Both the position numbers and the translations under genes were made by a program. This document shows positions 8,809 to 17,291 of a DNA stretch of 64,000 nucleotides, in pieces (the first letter of the stretch is position 1; each line of letters opens with the position of its first letter). Origin of the DNA: JBBROS01 sp965217935 (GTDB lineage: Bacteria; Pseudomonadota; Alphaproteobacteria; Acetobacterales; Acetobacteraceae); contig OZ244581.1 in NCBI GenBank assembly GCA_965217935.1, positions 1,984,001 through 2,048,000 on the forward strand. The letters are read 5' to 3'. The notes under the pieces were generated by a model. The model was not told the origin of the DNA. It saw only the letters and a list, made by a program, of their open reading frames with translations, and did not search any database.

Positions 8809-9342
8809 ATGAATCGCATTGGCCTCTTCCCCGCCGCGATGGCGGTGCTGGCGCTCGCGGCCTGTCAATCATCGACTGCCACGCCCAGCCCCGGCGCGAA
8901 CAAAGCCGACGCCGCTTTTATCACCAATGCCTACCAGATCATCGAGTTCGACCGCCAGGAGGGCGCAATCACTGAGAAGCAAGCCAAGGATCCAAGGGTG
9001 AGGGCGATCGCGGCAAAGCTGGTGGACGAGGCGAACGCGTACGCGGATAGGCTCAAGCCGGTTGCCGACGCGCAAGGCATCAAGCCGCCCAACGTGCTCC
9101 GCAAGGACCTGCGCGTGCGTCTCACCCGTATGCGGTTGCAGCCGGGCCTCGACGCCGACCGGGGCTACCTCGATGATCAGATTGCCAACCATCAGGAAAC
9201 GCTGAACCGCGAGAAGGGGATGAATCCCAATGAGTACACCCCGTCGCTCATGAGCCTGGTGCAGCGTGGGGAGGATCTGGTCCAACGTAACCTGGCGGAT
9301 CTGCGCGCGCTGCGCCAGTCCTTGGGTGAGGCGCGCCGTTGA
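8809..9342 (+). CDS. DUF4142-family lipoprotein
   Basis: 177 residues. The lipobox LALAAC places the lipidated cysteine at position 19. The rest is a helical domain (DAAFITNAYQIIEFDRQEG, DEANAYADRLKPVA, DQIANHQETLNREK) typical of the DUF4142 ferritin-like bundle family, whose biochemical role is not established. GGAGAG lies about ten bases before the ATG. It follows the dehydrogenase by 114 bases in the same direction and may be co-transcribed; the family is common in stress and envelope settings, so a role in polymer use is only suggested by position. Confidence 0.72.
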   Translation: MNRIGLFPAAMAVLALAACQSSTATPSPGANKADAAFITNAYQIIEFDRQEGAITEKQAKDPRVRAIAAKLVDEANAYADRLKPVADAQGIKPPNVLRKDLRVRLTRMRLQPGLDADRGYLDDQIANHQETLNREKGMNPNEYTPSLMSLVQRGEDLVQRNLADLRALRQSLGEARR

Positions 9343-9424
9343 CGGCCCGGCCGCATCCCTTGTTCCCTTGCGGGATCGCACGCGGCTGCGACCGTGACGT
9401 CGCCCTAGCCAGGGCCGGGCGCGC

Positions 9425-10258
9425 TTAGGGCCAGCCTGCACCAGGGACGGCGACATCAAAGGCTTCGATGCGCCCGTTGCGTTCGGCGCGCTGCCGCTCT
9501 GGATCGTGCGAATCAGCAGTGCAAACGAACAAGGTGCGCCGGCCGCTGCCTCCCAACATGCAGGCGTAGGCGCCCCGGCCGGTCTCGATCCGCTCCGTGA
9601 CCTCTCCGCCTGCCCGCACGCGCAGGCACTCGGCAGTGGTGGGAGAGGCGACCCACACCGCCCCTTCCGCGTCCAGGCAGATGCCGTCAGGCACTGCGCC
9701 ATTCCCGAGCTGCGCCCAGACCCGGCGGTTCGACAGGCTTCCGTCCGCCTCGATGTCGAAGGCGGTCAGGCGTGCGCCCCAGGTTTCGGCGATGATGAGG
9801 GTGCGGCTGTCCTCGGTGATTACCGATCCGTTGGGGAACAGCAGGTCATCGGCGACGACGCGGGCGGAGCCGTCGGGGTCCACCCGGACGAGGACCGTGG
9901 GCCGAGGCTCTTCCTCCCCATCGAGCTCGAAGCCAAAATTCCCGACGTAGGCGCGGCCATGCCGGTCAACGGTCATGTCGTTGAGCCGCCGCGGAACCAG
10001 GCCGGAAAGGTCGGCGTGGGTGACGAGCGAGCCGCCCGGCTCCATCCGCAGCACGCGCTTGTCGGTCATGGAGACCACCAGCAGCCGGCCGTCAGGAAGC
10101 CAGCCGAGGCCGGAGGGGCGCATCGGGACATCACAGACCTTGACGATCTGGCCGTCCAAAAACCGGTTGACCTGCCAGCCGTGCATGTCGGACCACCATA
10201 GCATCCCGTCGCGCCAGCGCGGCCCCTCGCCGAACGCCACCTCCGTGGCCACGATCAT
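9425..10258 (-). CDS. SMP-30/gluconolactonase/LRE family protein
   Basis: 277 residues forming a six-bladed propeller of the SMP-30 type. Metal-site signatures are visible: FGEGPRW near the N-terminus (Glu), NDMTVDRHG, LFPNGSVIT (Asn) and GICLDAEGAVW (Asp). Such enzymes hydrolyse lactones or esters with a divalent metal in the cytoplasm. The start codon overlaps the stop of the upstream acyl-CoA synthetase by four bases (ATGA at 10255-10258), so the two are translationally coupled and probably serve one pathway. A lactone step before or after CoA activation is inferred. Confidence 0.85.
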   Translation of the reverse strand: MIVATEVAFGEGPRWRDGMLWWSDMHGWQVNRFLDGQIVKVCDVPMRPSGLGWLPDGRLLVVSMTDKRVLRMEPGGSLVTHADLSGLVPRRLNDMTVDRHGRAYVGNFGFELDGEEEPRPTVLVRVDPDGSARVVADDLLFPNGSVITEDSRTLIIAETWGARLTAFDIEADGSLSNRRVWAQLGNGAVPDGICLDAEGAVWVASPTTAECLRVRAGGEVTERIETGRGAYACMLGGSGRRTLFVCTADSHDPERQRAERNGRIEAFDVAVPGAGWP

Positions 10259-11856
10259 ATGCTGCTATCCTCCGCGCGTAGCGCCTGTCCTGCAGCTGTC
10301 CGGGGATGTTCGGGGGCCGGCTTGAAGCCGTCGCGCAACTCGCGCTTGAGCACCTTGCCGATGTGGCTCCGCGGCAGGGCGTCGAGGACCCGGACGTCGG
10401 ACAGGCGCTGAACCTTGCCGAGGCGCTCGTTCGCCCAGGCCCGGATTTCCCCGGCGAAGGCTTGCGCACCCGGCGCAAGCGTGACGAAGCCGACCGGCGT
10501 CTCGCCCCAGGCTTCCGATGGCACGCCCACCACGGTCGCCTCCGCCACGGCGGGGTGCTCGCGAAGCACGGTTTCCAGGTCGGACGGGTACACGTTGAAA
10601 CCGCCGGAGATGATCATGTCCTTCTTGCGGTCCATGAGGATGAGGAAGCCGTCCTCGTCGAAGCGTCCCATATCGCCGTGCCGGATGAACCGCCGCCCGT
10701 CCTTGTCGTACCAGGTCGCCTCGGAGGTCTTGCCCGGCTGGTTATGGTAGCCTGTCATCATGAGGCCGGACGCCCCCACGATCTCGCCGACCTCGCCGGG
10801 CGCGACTTCCCGCCCATCGTCGCCGATCAGCCGGATGTCGGCAAGGGGCCATGGAAGGCCGACCGTGTGCAGCTTGTCCGGGCGCTCGTGGGCGAGCAGC
10901 GTCGTTCCGCCCCCACCTTCCGTCATGCCGTAGTACTCGGTCAGGCCGCCCGGCCAGCGCCTCAGCACGTCCGCCTTGAGCGCGGCCGAGAGCGGGGCGC
11001 TCGTGCTGAACTTCATCCTGAAAGCCGAAAGATCGAACCGGTCGAAATCGGGATGGGCCATAATTCGCTGGAACTGCACTGGAACGAGCATGGCGTGGGT
11101 CACGCGCCGCCGCTCCGACAGCGCGAGGAACGTTTCCGCACCGAACTTGGCCATCAGCACCACGGCCGCGCCGCCGCCGAGCGCCGGGAAGAAGCTGCTG
11201 AGCGTCGTGTTGGAATAAAGGCCCGTCGAGATGATCGCGACCGCATCCGCGCCGTAGCCGAACTCCGCCCCGGGCAGTTCCCAGGGCGTGCGCATCACGT
11301 GGGGCTGCACGATGCCCTTCGGTGTGCCCGTGGTGCCGGACGAGTAGATGAGGTTGAAGGGCCACTCGGGATCGATCTCGGTCGGCGCAGGGATCGAGCC
11401 CTGCGGCGCCAGCCACCGGCTCAGCGGCTCGCCCCTCGCGTCGTCGTCAAGGCTGACCAGCGGCGCGGCGATGGCCGGGCGGACGGACGCCAGGTGATCG
11501 GCGGCGGCCGCGTCCACGAACAGGACCTTGGCGCCGCAATCAGCCACCATCTTCCCCAGGCTCTCAGGCGCCGCGGAGGGGGGCAGCGGCGCGACCGCCA
11601 AGCCCGCGCGCAAGGCGCCGCAGAACACCTCTGCGTAGGCGATCGAGTTCGCCGCGCAGACGGCGACGACATCCCGCGGCCTCAGGCCGCACGCTTGCAG
11701 GGTCGCCGCGATGCGGTCCATGGCCGCGTCGAGATCGCCAAAGGAGGCCACCTGCTCGTCCTGGATCAGCGCGGGTCGCGTTGGCCGCGCCGCCGCTTGT
11801 GCGGCGATGCGTTCTGGAAGGCTCTTAAAGACCAAAGCCGCGGCTTCTTCGGACAC
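10255..11856 (-). CDS. AMP-forming acyl-CoA synthetase
   Basis: 533 residues, the usual length for the ANL superfamily. The AMP-binding P-loop is YSSGTTGTPKG, followed by TEYYGMTEGG, the hinge HGDMGRFDEDGFL, DRKKDMIISGGFNVYP and the C-terminal catalytic lysine in SHIGKVLKREL. It activates a carboxylic acid to its CoA ester with ATP. It is the first gene of a two-gene unit with the SMP-30 protein, and diverges from the MDR oxidoreductase at 12177. Substrate class (fatty, aromatic or branched acid) cannot be assigned from sequence. Confidence 0.92.
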   Translation of the reverse strand: MSEEAAALVFKSLPERIAAQAAARPTRPALIQDEQVASFGDLDAAMDRIAATLQACGLRPRDVVAVCAANSIAYAEVFCGALRAGLAVAPLPPSAAPESLGKMVADCGAKVLFVDAAAADHLASVRPAIAAPLVSLDDDARGEPLSRWLAPQGSIPAPTEIDPEWPFNLIYSSGTTGTPKGIVQPHVMRTPWELPGAEFGYGADAVAIISTGLYSNTTLSSFFPALGGGAAVVLMAKFGAETFLALSERRRVTHAMLVPVQFQRIMAHPDFDRFDLSAFRMKFSTSAPLSAALKADVLRRWPGGLTEYYGMTEGGGGTTLLAHERPDKLHTVGLPWPLADIRLIGDDGREVAPGEVGEIVGASGLMMTGYHNQPGKTSEATWYDKDGRRFIRHGDMGRFDEDGFLILMDRKKDMIISGGFNVYPSDLETVLREHPAVAEATVVGVPSEAWGETPVGFVTLAPGAQAFAGEIRAWANERLGKVQRLSDVRVLDALPRSHIGKVLKRELRDGFKPAPEHPRTAAGQALRAEDSSI

Positions 11857-12176
11857 CGAGAATCCTCATCCTGGCTGTGGCAACGGGTTGGCCTGGACAG
11901 CCTTTTTTAACCGTCGGCGTCAGCGGCCTGTCGAGACGGTCGCCACGGAATCTTATCGTCATTGTCCGCGTGAGAAGGCAGGATGTCAAGAACGCGTCCC
12001 GTCCTCAGAAATGCAGTTTGGCAGAAATGTTTGATAAGAACCGATGATAGACTGGTTTCCGCAATTTGGTATGTTCCCGCGTTGGCCGGCCATCGCGGGA
12101 TGGCGTGTGAGGAGCGCGGCGCAAAGCGCCGGGCTTGCGGCCGCAGGTGAAGCCAGAAAAAGGGAGAGCAACGGAC
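11857..12176. promoter_or_regulatory. 320-base divergent intergenic region
   Basis: This gap separates the minus-strand synthetase/SMP-30 unit from the plus-strand oxidoreductase and must hold promoters for both. It is AT-richer around 12000-12080. An imperfect dyad (AACC at 12039-12042, GGTT at 12054-12057) could be a TetR-type operator but is weak. AGGGAGAG at 12161-12168 is the ribosome site for the gene at 12177. No convincing small gene is visible. Confidence 0.35.
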
Positions 12177-13313
12177 ATGGCCACGGAACGGCAGGGACTT
12201 GAGCTTCGCTCGCTCATCACGGGCGACGGCGAGCTGCGCCTTTCGCTGGTCGAGGTTCCCGTGCCGGAGCTGGCGGCGGACGAGATCCTCGTCGAGGTCC
12301 AGGGGGCGCCCATCAACCCGTCGGACCTGGGCCTCCTGCTCGGCGCGGCGGACCTGGACACGGCCGTTGTCCACGGCAAAGGCCGGAACAGGGTGCTCAC
12401 GGCGCGCGTCCCTCCGCCGCTCATGCGCTACATGGCGGGGCGCCTTGACCATTCGTTTGCAGTCGGCAACGAGGGCGCCGGCCTCGTGGTCGAGGCCGGC
12501 AACTCGCGTGAAGCGCAGGCGCTTCTCGGCAGGCTCGTGGCGCTTCTCGGCGGCGGCATGTATGCGCGCTACTGCAAGGCCAAAGCCTCGGCCGCCCTGG
12601 TCCTGCCCGATGGCGCCACCGCCGCGGACGGGGCATCCGCCCTCGTCAACCCGCTGACCGTGCTCGGCATGATCGAGACCATGCGCGCCGAGGGGCACAC
12701 GGCGCTCGTCCACACCGCGGCGGCCTCCAACCTCGGCCAGATGCTGAACAGGATCTGCCTCGCCGACGGCGTCCCGCTCGTCAACCTCGTCCGCAAGCCT
12801 GAACAAGCGGCGGCGCTTCGGGCGGCGGGCGCAGCCCACATTTGCGATACGGGCGCGCCGGATTACATGGAGCATCTGATCGCGGCGCTACGGGCGACCG
12901 GCGCCACGCTGGCGTTCGACGCGGTCGGCGGCGGGCGCCTGGCGGACGACATCCTTTCGGGCATGGAGGCGGTCGCCAGCGCCACCATGAGCTACAGCCG
13001 CTACGGCTCCGCAAGCCGCAAGCAGGTTTACATCTACGGCAGCCTGGACCTCAGGCCCACCGAACTGACCCGCAGCTTCGGCCTGTCATGGGGCGTCGGC
13101 GGTTGGCTCGTCACCACCTTTCTGGAGCGGGCCGGCCCCGAAACCGAGGCGCGCTTGCGCGCGCGCATCGTTTCGGAGCTGAGAACGACCTTTGCCAGCC
13201 ATTACAGCGAGACGATCTCGCTCACCGAGGCGCTCGGCCTCGACCATCTGAGAAACTACGTGCAGAAAGCCACGGGCAAGAAACACCTCATCAACCCCAG
13301 CCTCGACCGTTGA
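12177..13313 (+). CDS. Zinc-type MDR oxidoreductase (NADPH:quinone reductase-like)
   Basis: 378 residues. The start is fixed by AGGGAGAG nine bases before the ATG. The N-terminal GroES-like domain has EVQGAPINPSDLGLLLG and VGNEGAGLVVEAG; the nucleotide-binding domain has HTAAASNLGQMLNRICLADG and FDAVGGGRLADDI. This is the quinone-reductase/enoyl-reductase branch of medium-chain dehydrogenases, and the structural zinc cysteines are absent. It would reduce a quinone, enone or enoyl-CoA with NADPH. It stands alone, ending in a terminator-like hairpin, and is divergent from an acyl-CoA synthetase. The specific substrate is unknown. Confidence 0.82.
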   Translation: MATERQGLELRSLITGDGELRLSLVEVPVPELAADEILVEVQGAPINPSDLGLLLGAADLDTAVVHGKGRNRVLTARVPPPLMRYMAGRLDHSFAVGNEGAGLVVEAGNSREAQALLGRLVALLGGGMYARYCKAKASAALVLPDGATAADGASALVNPLTVLGMIETMRAEGHTALVHTAAASNLGQMLNRICLADGVPLVNLVRKPEQAAALRAAGAAHICDTGAPDYMEHLIAALRATGATLAFDAVGGGRLADDILSGMEAVASATMSYSRYGSASRKQVYIYGSLDLRPTELTRSFGLSWGVGGWLVTTFLERAGPETEARLRARIVSELRTTFASHYSETISLTEALGLDHLRNYVQKATGKKHLINPSLDR

Positions 13314-13326
13314 CGCCGGCTCTCCG

Positions 13327-13366
13327 AACCGCGGGGCAGCGGGGCGGAACAAGCTCCGCGGTTTTT
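13327..13366 (+). terminator. Hairpin with T-run after the MDR gene
   Basis: AACCGCGG at 13327-13334 pairs with CCGCGGTT at 13356-13363 across a 21-base loop and runs into five T residues (13362-13366). It starts 14 bases after the MDR stop and precedes the convergent fadJ-like gene end, so it fits a rho-independent terminator for the plus strand. Confidence 0.6.
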
Positions 13367-13395
13367 GAAGCCGTTCCTCGGCGGCGCGCGCCCCG

Positions 13396-15468
13396 TCAGG
13401 CCGCCTTCGCGCCCTCCGCGAAGCCCCGTCCGGACGCGGCCAGCCGGGCCAACAGCGCGGCGGGCCGCAGACTCTCGTCGCCGGTCGCATCGGCATGGTG
13501 GCGCAGCCGCTCGGCAATGTGCTGCAGGCCCACCGTGTCGGCATAGAACATCGGGCCGCCGGTCGACACCGGCCAGCCATAGCCGTTGATCCACACCACG
13601 TCGATGTCGGAGGACCGGGTGGCGATCCCTTCTTCCAGGATGCGCGCGCCCTCGTTGATCATCGGGTAGAACATGCGCTCGAAGATCTCCTCGTCGGGGA
13701 TCTCGCGGCGATTGACGCCCATCTTGCCCAGCTCCTCGCCGATGATCCGCTCCACCTCCGGGTCGGGCGACAGGGTGCGGCCCTTGTACTTGTAATAACC
13801 GGCGCCGGTTTTCTGGCCGAAGCGGCCCAGCTCGCACAGAGCGTCGGTGATCGGCGCGCGTACGCCGATGCCTTGGCGGATGCGCCAGCCGACGTCGAGC
13901 CCGGCGAGGTCGCTCATCGCGTAAGGCCCCATCGGGAACCCGAACCGGGTCACCACCCCGTCCACCTGCTGCGGCAGCGCGCCCTCCATCAGCAGCCGTT
14001 CGGCCTGCCCTGACCGGCGCCCGAGCATCCGGTTGCCGACGAAACCGTCGCAGACGCCCACCACGGCCGGCACCTTGCCGATGGTGCGGCCGATGGCGAT
14101 GGCGCGCGCGATCGCCTCGGGCGACGATTTCTCGCCGCGCACGATCTCCAGCAGTTTCATCACGTTGGCCGGCGAGAAAAAGTGCATCCCGAGCACGTCT
14201 TGCGGACGCTTAGTGAAGCTCGCGATCCGGTTGACGTCGAGCGTGGAGGTGTTGGAGGCGAGCAGCGCGCCGGGCTTGGCGACGGCGTCGAGCCGGGTGA
14301 ACACCTCCTGTTTCACGTCCATCGTCTCGAACACCGCCTCGATCACCACGTCGCCCTCGGCCGCGGCGGCGAAATCGGTCGTGGGGGTGAGCAGCGCCAT
14401 GCGCTTGGCCACCTCGGATTCCGGCATCGAGCCGCGGCTCACGGCCGTGCGGTAGTTGCGCTCGATCACGCCCATGCCGCGATCCAGCGCGTCCTGCTTG
14501 GCCTCGATGATGGCGACGGGAATGCCGACGTTGGCGAAGCACATGGCGATGCCGCCGCCCATCGTGCCGGCGCCGATCACCACGGCCCGCGTCATGGGCG
14601 GCGACTTGATGCCCGCCGGCACGCCAGGCACCTTCAGCGCTTCGCGTTCAGCGAAGAAGGCGTGGCGCTGCGCCCGGCTCTCGGGGCTGGCGACCAGTTG
14701 CTCGAACAACTCTTTCTCCAGCGCCAGCCCCTCGTCGAACGGCTTCTCGAACGAGGCATGGACCGCCTGGAGGCAGACGGCGGGCGCGCGCTGCCCGCGG
14801 GCGCGCTTGAGCTGCGACGCCACCGCCTCGTCCACCAGGCCGGGGTTGGCGCGCGCGTCCGCGAGCTTGTCCTCCCGGTCCCGCACCTGGGGCAGCGGCT
14901 TGCCGGCCGCATCGCGGGCAAACGCCACCGCGTCGGCGAGCGTGCCCTCGGGACCGTCCAGCAGGCCCGGCGCCGCCGTTGCCGCCATCGGCGCGCCGGA
15001 TACGATCGCCTTCGCGGCGGCGACCGGGCCGATGACGCGCGGCAGCCGCTGCGTTCCTCCGGCCCCGGGCAGGATGCCGAGCTTGACCTCCGGCAGCCCG
15101 ACGCTGACGCCGGGCGCGGCCAGCCGGTAATGGCAGCCGAGCGCCAATTCGAGACCGCCGCCGTATGCCAGGCCCGAAAGGAAGGCGATCACCGGCTTCC
15201 GAAAGCCTTCAAGCGTGGCGATCAACTCGGACAGGCCAGGCTCGCGCGGCCCCTTGCCGAATTCGGTGATGTCCGCGCCGGCGGAGAAGGCGCGCTCCGT
15301 GCCCGTCAGCACGGCGGCCTCGATTGCCGCGTCGGCGGCCACGGCGGCCAGTGTCTTCGCGATCCCGTCCCGCAGCGCGTTGCCGAGCGCGTTGACGGGA
15401 GGGAAGTTCATCGTCACCACGGCCACGTTGCCGTCGTGGTGCAGCTCCACAGGGCCAAATTCGCTCAT
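13396..15468 (-). CDS. FadJ-like fused enoyl-CoA hydratase / 3-hydroxyacyl-CoA dehydrogenase
   Basis: 690 residues. The N-terminal crotonase domain (about 1-190) has FSAGADITEF, GGGLELALGCHYRLA and GILPGAGGTQRLP. A linker leads to the NAD domain with VIGAGTMGGGIAMCFANVG near residue 295, the LGMHFFSPANVMKLLEIV active-site histidine region and two C-terminal 3HCDH repeats. It hydrates enoyl-CoA and oxidises the 3-hydroxyacyl-CoA. It is the last gene of a minus-strand operon after an SDR, a thioesterase and a mini biotin carrier. With the thiolase at 1454 it would give a full beta-oxidation turn. Confidence 0.92.
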   Translation of the reverse strand: MSEFGPVELHHDGNVAVVTMNFPPVNALGNALRDGIAKTLAAVAADAAIEAAVLTGTERAFSAGADITEFGKGPREPGLSELIATLEGFRKPVIAFLSGLAYGGGLELALGCHYRLAAPGVSVGLPEVKLGILPGAGGTQRLPRVIGPVAAAKAIVSGAPMAATAAPGLLDGPEGTLADAVAFARDAAGKPLPQVRDREDKLADARANPGLVDEAVASQLKRARGQRAPAVCLQAVHASFEKPFDEGLALEKELFEQLVASPESRAQRHAFFAEREALKVPGVPAGIKSPPMTRAVVIGAGTMGGGIAMCFANVGIPVAIIEAKQDALDRGMGVIERNYRTAVSRGSMPESEVAKRMALLTPTTDFAAAAEGDVVIEAVFETMDVKQEVFTRLDAVAKPGALLASNTSTLDVNRIASFTKRPQDVLGMHFFSPANVMKLLEIVRGEKSSPEAIARAIAIGRTIGKVPAVVGVCDGFVGNRMLGRRSGQAERLLMEGALPQQVDGVVTRFGFPMGPYAMSDLAGLDVGWRIRQGIGVRAPITDALCELGRFGQKTGAGYYKYKGRTLSPDPEVERIIGEELGKMGVNRREIPDEEIFERMFYPMINEGARILEEGIATRSSDIDVVWINGYGWPVSTGGPMFYADTVGLQHIAERLRHHADATGDESLRPAALLARLAASGRGFAEGAKAA

Positions 15469-15537
15469 CGGTGTTCCTCCTTTGTCGCACGCCGAGGGTG
15501 GCCAGCATGGCCGAGCCCAGCTATCGGAGCGGGCTGC

Positions 15538-15759
15538 TCACGTGCCCAGCGTCACCAGCTTCTGTCCTTCCGCAACCAGGTCGCCCTCGGCAACCAGGAC
15601 CGCGCGCACCGTGCCGGCGCAGGGGGCGACGACCGGGATTTCCGTCTTCATGGCCTCCAGCACCATCAGCGTGTCGTCCATTTCGACCGCATCGCCCGCG
15701 GCGACGTCGAGCGTCCACACGCGGGCGTTCAGCTCCGACGCGACCGTCCGTTCCGTCAT
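15538..15759 (-). CDS. Mini biotin carrier (biotinyl/lipoyl domain) protein
   Basis: 73 residues, consisting of a single biotinyl-type beta-sandwich. The attachment motif is LEAMKTEIP with Lys38; canonical carriers read AMKM, so methionine is replaced by threonine after the lysine. The ATG overlaps the thioesterase stop (ATGA at 15756-15759). The biotin carboxylase at 26688-28079 lacks its own carrier domain, so this small protein is a candidate partner, although it is encoded 11 kb away. A lipoyl role is less likely because the motif is AMK rather than DKA/DKV. Confidence 0.8.
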   Translation of the reverse strand: MTERTVASELNARVWTLDVAAGDAVEMDDTLMVLEAMKTEIPVVAPCAGTVRAVLVAEGDLVAEGQKLVTLGT

Positions 15760-16211
15760 GCCTGGGCGCTCCCGAAGTCCTGGCCAGGAGCGGGCGGCGC
15801 CGGGCCGAGCATCTTCCAGATCCCATCCGCGACGGCGACCGTGCGCGTGCCGGCCCGGATCGTCCCGCGCATGAACACCAGGGTTCGAGCGGTGCGGATG
15901 ACCTCCGCATCCAGCTCCAGCAGCGCCCCCGGACGGCCGGCCGCGACGAACTGCACGTTGAGCTGGACCGTGGCGCAAGGGCGGCGTCCGGCCCGCTCCC
16001 ATACCGTCATGCCGAGCGCGTGGTCCGCGAAGGTCAGCAGCAGCCCGCCGTGCAGCACGCCACGATTGTTGACGTGCCGCTCGTCCGGCAGGGCCGCGTA
16101 GCGCCAGCCGTCCCCGTCCCGGCGGCTCCAGAACCCGCCGACGAGTTCCGTGAAGCCCCTCGCGTCCGGCATCGGCCTCCAGCCCGCCTCCGTCGCCTCC
16201 TCGGGTGTCAC
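15756..16211 (-). CDS. PaaI/hotdog-fold acyl-CoA thioesterase
   Basis: 151 residues from a GTG at 16211 that overlaps the SDR stop (GTGA), a strong sign of translational coupling; MPDARG further in is an alternative start. The hotdog core shows NNRGVLHGGLLLTFADHALG, with the HGG and Asp typical of the PaaI branch, then TVQLNVQFVAAGRPG. It hydrolyses acyl-CoA thioesters, probably releasing stalled intermediates. A longer reading frame upstream in the same frame is only the shadow of the SDR gene. Confidence 0.85.
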   Translation of the reverse strand: MTPEEATEAGWRPMPDARGFTELVGGFWSRRDGDGWRYAALPDERHVNNRGVLHGGLLLTFADHALGMTVWERAGRRPCATVQLNVQFVAAGRPGALLELDAEVIRTARTLVFMRGTIRAGTRTVAVADGIWKMLGPAPPAPGQDFGSAQA

Positions 16212-16984
16212 AGGGCGGTCACGCCGCCGTCGATCGCGATCACCTGGCCGGTGATCCAGTCCGACGCCGCCGATGACAGCAGCACCGCCAACCCCTTCAG
16301 GTCCTCCGGCCCGCCGATCCGGCCCAAGGGGTTCGATGCGGCAATCCGCGCGCCGTACTTGTCCAGCGTCCCGCGCGTCATCTTGCTGGGGAAGAATCCC
16401 GGCGCGATCGCGTTCACGGTGATGCCATGCTGCGCCCACTCGGTTGCCAAGGCGCGGGTGAAGCTGATCAAGCCGCCCTTGGTCGTGTTGTAGGCGATGG
16501 TCGCGGTCGAGCCGGGCGGGTTGCCCTTGAGCCCGGCGATCGAGGCGATGTTGACGATCTTGCCGTGCCCGGCCGGGATCATCACCCGGCGCCCGACCGC
16601 CTGGGTCAGCAGGAACGGCGCGGTGAGGTTGAGGCCGACCACTTTCAGCCACGCCGCCATCGGATGCTCGACCGTGGCTGCGCCCCACGTCGCGCCAGCG
16701 TTGTTGACCAGGATGTCGACGCCGCCCAGCGCGCCGGCAACCCGCTCCACCAACGGATCCACGGCCTCGGCGGACGAGAGGTCACAGGCGAAGGCAGCAG
16801 CGTCGATGCCCTGCGCCGACAGGTGACGGACGGCCTCGTCCAGCTCGTCCTGCTTGCGCGCCACCAGAGCAAGCCTCGCCCCCATCTCGCCGAGAGCCTC
16901 GGCGATCTGCAAGCCGAGACCCCGCGATCCGCCCGTGATCAAGGCGGCTTTCCCGCTCAGGTCAAAAAGCTGCTTGACGCTCAT
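16208..16984 (-). CDS. Short-chain dehydrogenase/reductase
   Basis: 258 residues beginning MSVKQLFDLSGKAALITGG. GGAGG lies a few bases before this ATG, so the upstream in-frame ATG at 17083 is not favoured. Motifs: TGGSRGLG, NNAGATWG, the Ser/Tyr/Lys triad with YNTTK, and a C-terminal dimer region GQVIAIDGG. It resembles gluconate-5-dehydrogenase/FabG-type enzymes, and a hydroxyacyl or polyol substrate is possible. It is the first gene of the four-gene minus-strand operon, whose promoter overlaps a GntR-type palindrome at 17096-17107. Confidence 0.88.
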   Translation of the reverse strand: MSVKQLFDLSGKAALITGGSRGLGLQIAEALGEMGARLALVARKQDELDEAVRHLSAQGIDAAAFACDLSSAEAVDPLVERVAGALGGVDILVNNAGATWGAATVEHPMAAWLKVVGLNLTAPFLLTQAVGRRVMIPAGHGKIVNIASIAGLKGNPPGSTATIAYNTTKGGLISFTRALATEWAQHGITVNAIAPGFFPSKMTRGTLDKYGARIAASNPLGRIGGPEDLKGLAVLLSSAASDWITGQVIAIDGGVTAL

Positions 16985-17074
16985 TCTGCCTCCAATTTCT
17001 TGACGGTCCCTGTCCGGCCGGCTCACGGACACGAACATCGAAGGCGACAGGCGGCGTTCCGATCGCGGTTGACC

Positions 17075-17107
17075 GCCATACAAACCGGGAATCAGAATGT
17101 CAACAAT
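17075..17107 (-). promoter_or_regulatory. Promoter overlapping a GntR-type operator, SDR operon
   Basis: On the minus strand TTGACA (complement of 17098-17103) is followed after exactly 17 bases by TATGGC (complement of 17075-17080), 91 bases before the SDR start. The -35 lies inside the palindrome AATGTCAACAAT (17096-17107), one base different from the ATTGTCAACAAT sites near the gntR gene. Binding there would block RNA polymerase. The same site is 185 bases before the ABC importer gene on the other strand. Confidence 0.6.
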
Positions 17108-17291
17108 GCTACGATTGACCGATGGGCAGCGGCCTCCTTATTGTGGCGGCAACAACCGCATGGCGCGACATGTGCGGAGATAGACGGCCGTACGTGGGCC
17201 GCGGAGGAGACATCATGGCGCCAGGACGCGTCCACCGGAACCCACCGCAAACGATCGCCGGACCTACCGTGCCTATCGTCGACGGGCGGCC

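Noticed and set aside
9343..9424. GCCCGGCC/GGCCGGGC pair between convergent genes as a terminator
   Set aside because: The arms are about 60 bases apart and no T-run follows, so a functional terminator is not supported.
12039..12057. AACC...GGTT dyad as a TetR operator
   Set aside because: Only four outer pairs match and the centre is irregular; kept only as a remark in the intergenic entry.
14182..16101. 639-codon plus-strand open frame across the fadJ-like gene
   Set aside because: Shadow frame of FadJ, carrier and thioesterase genes, without domains.
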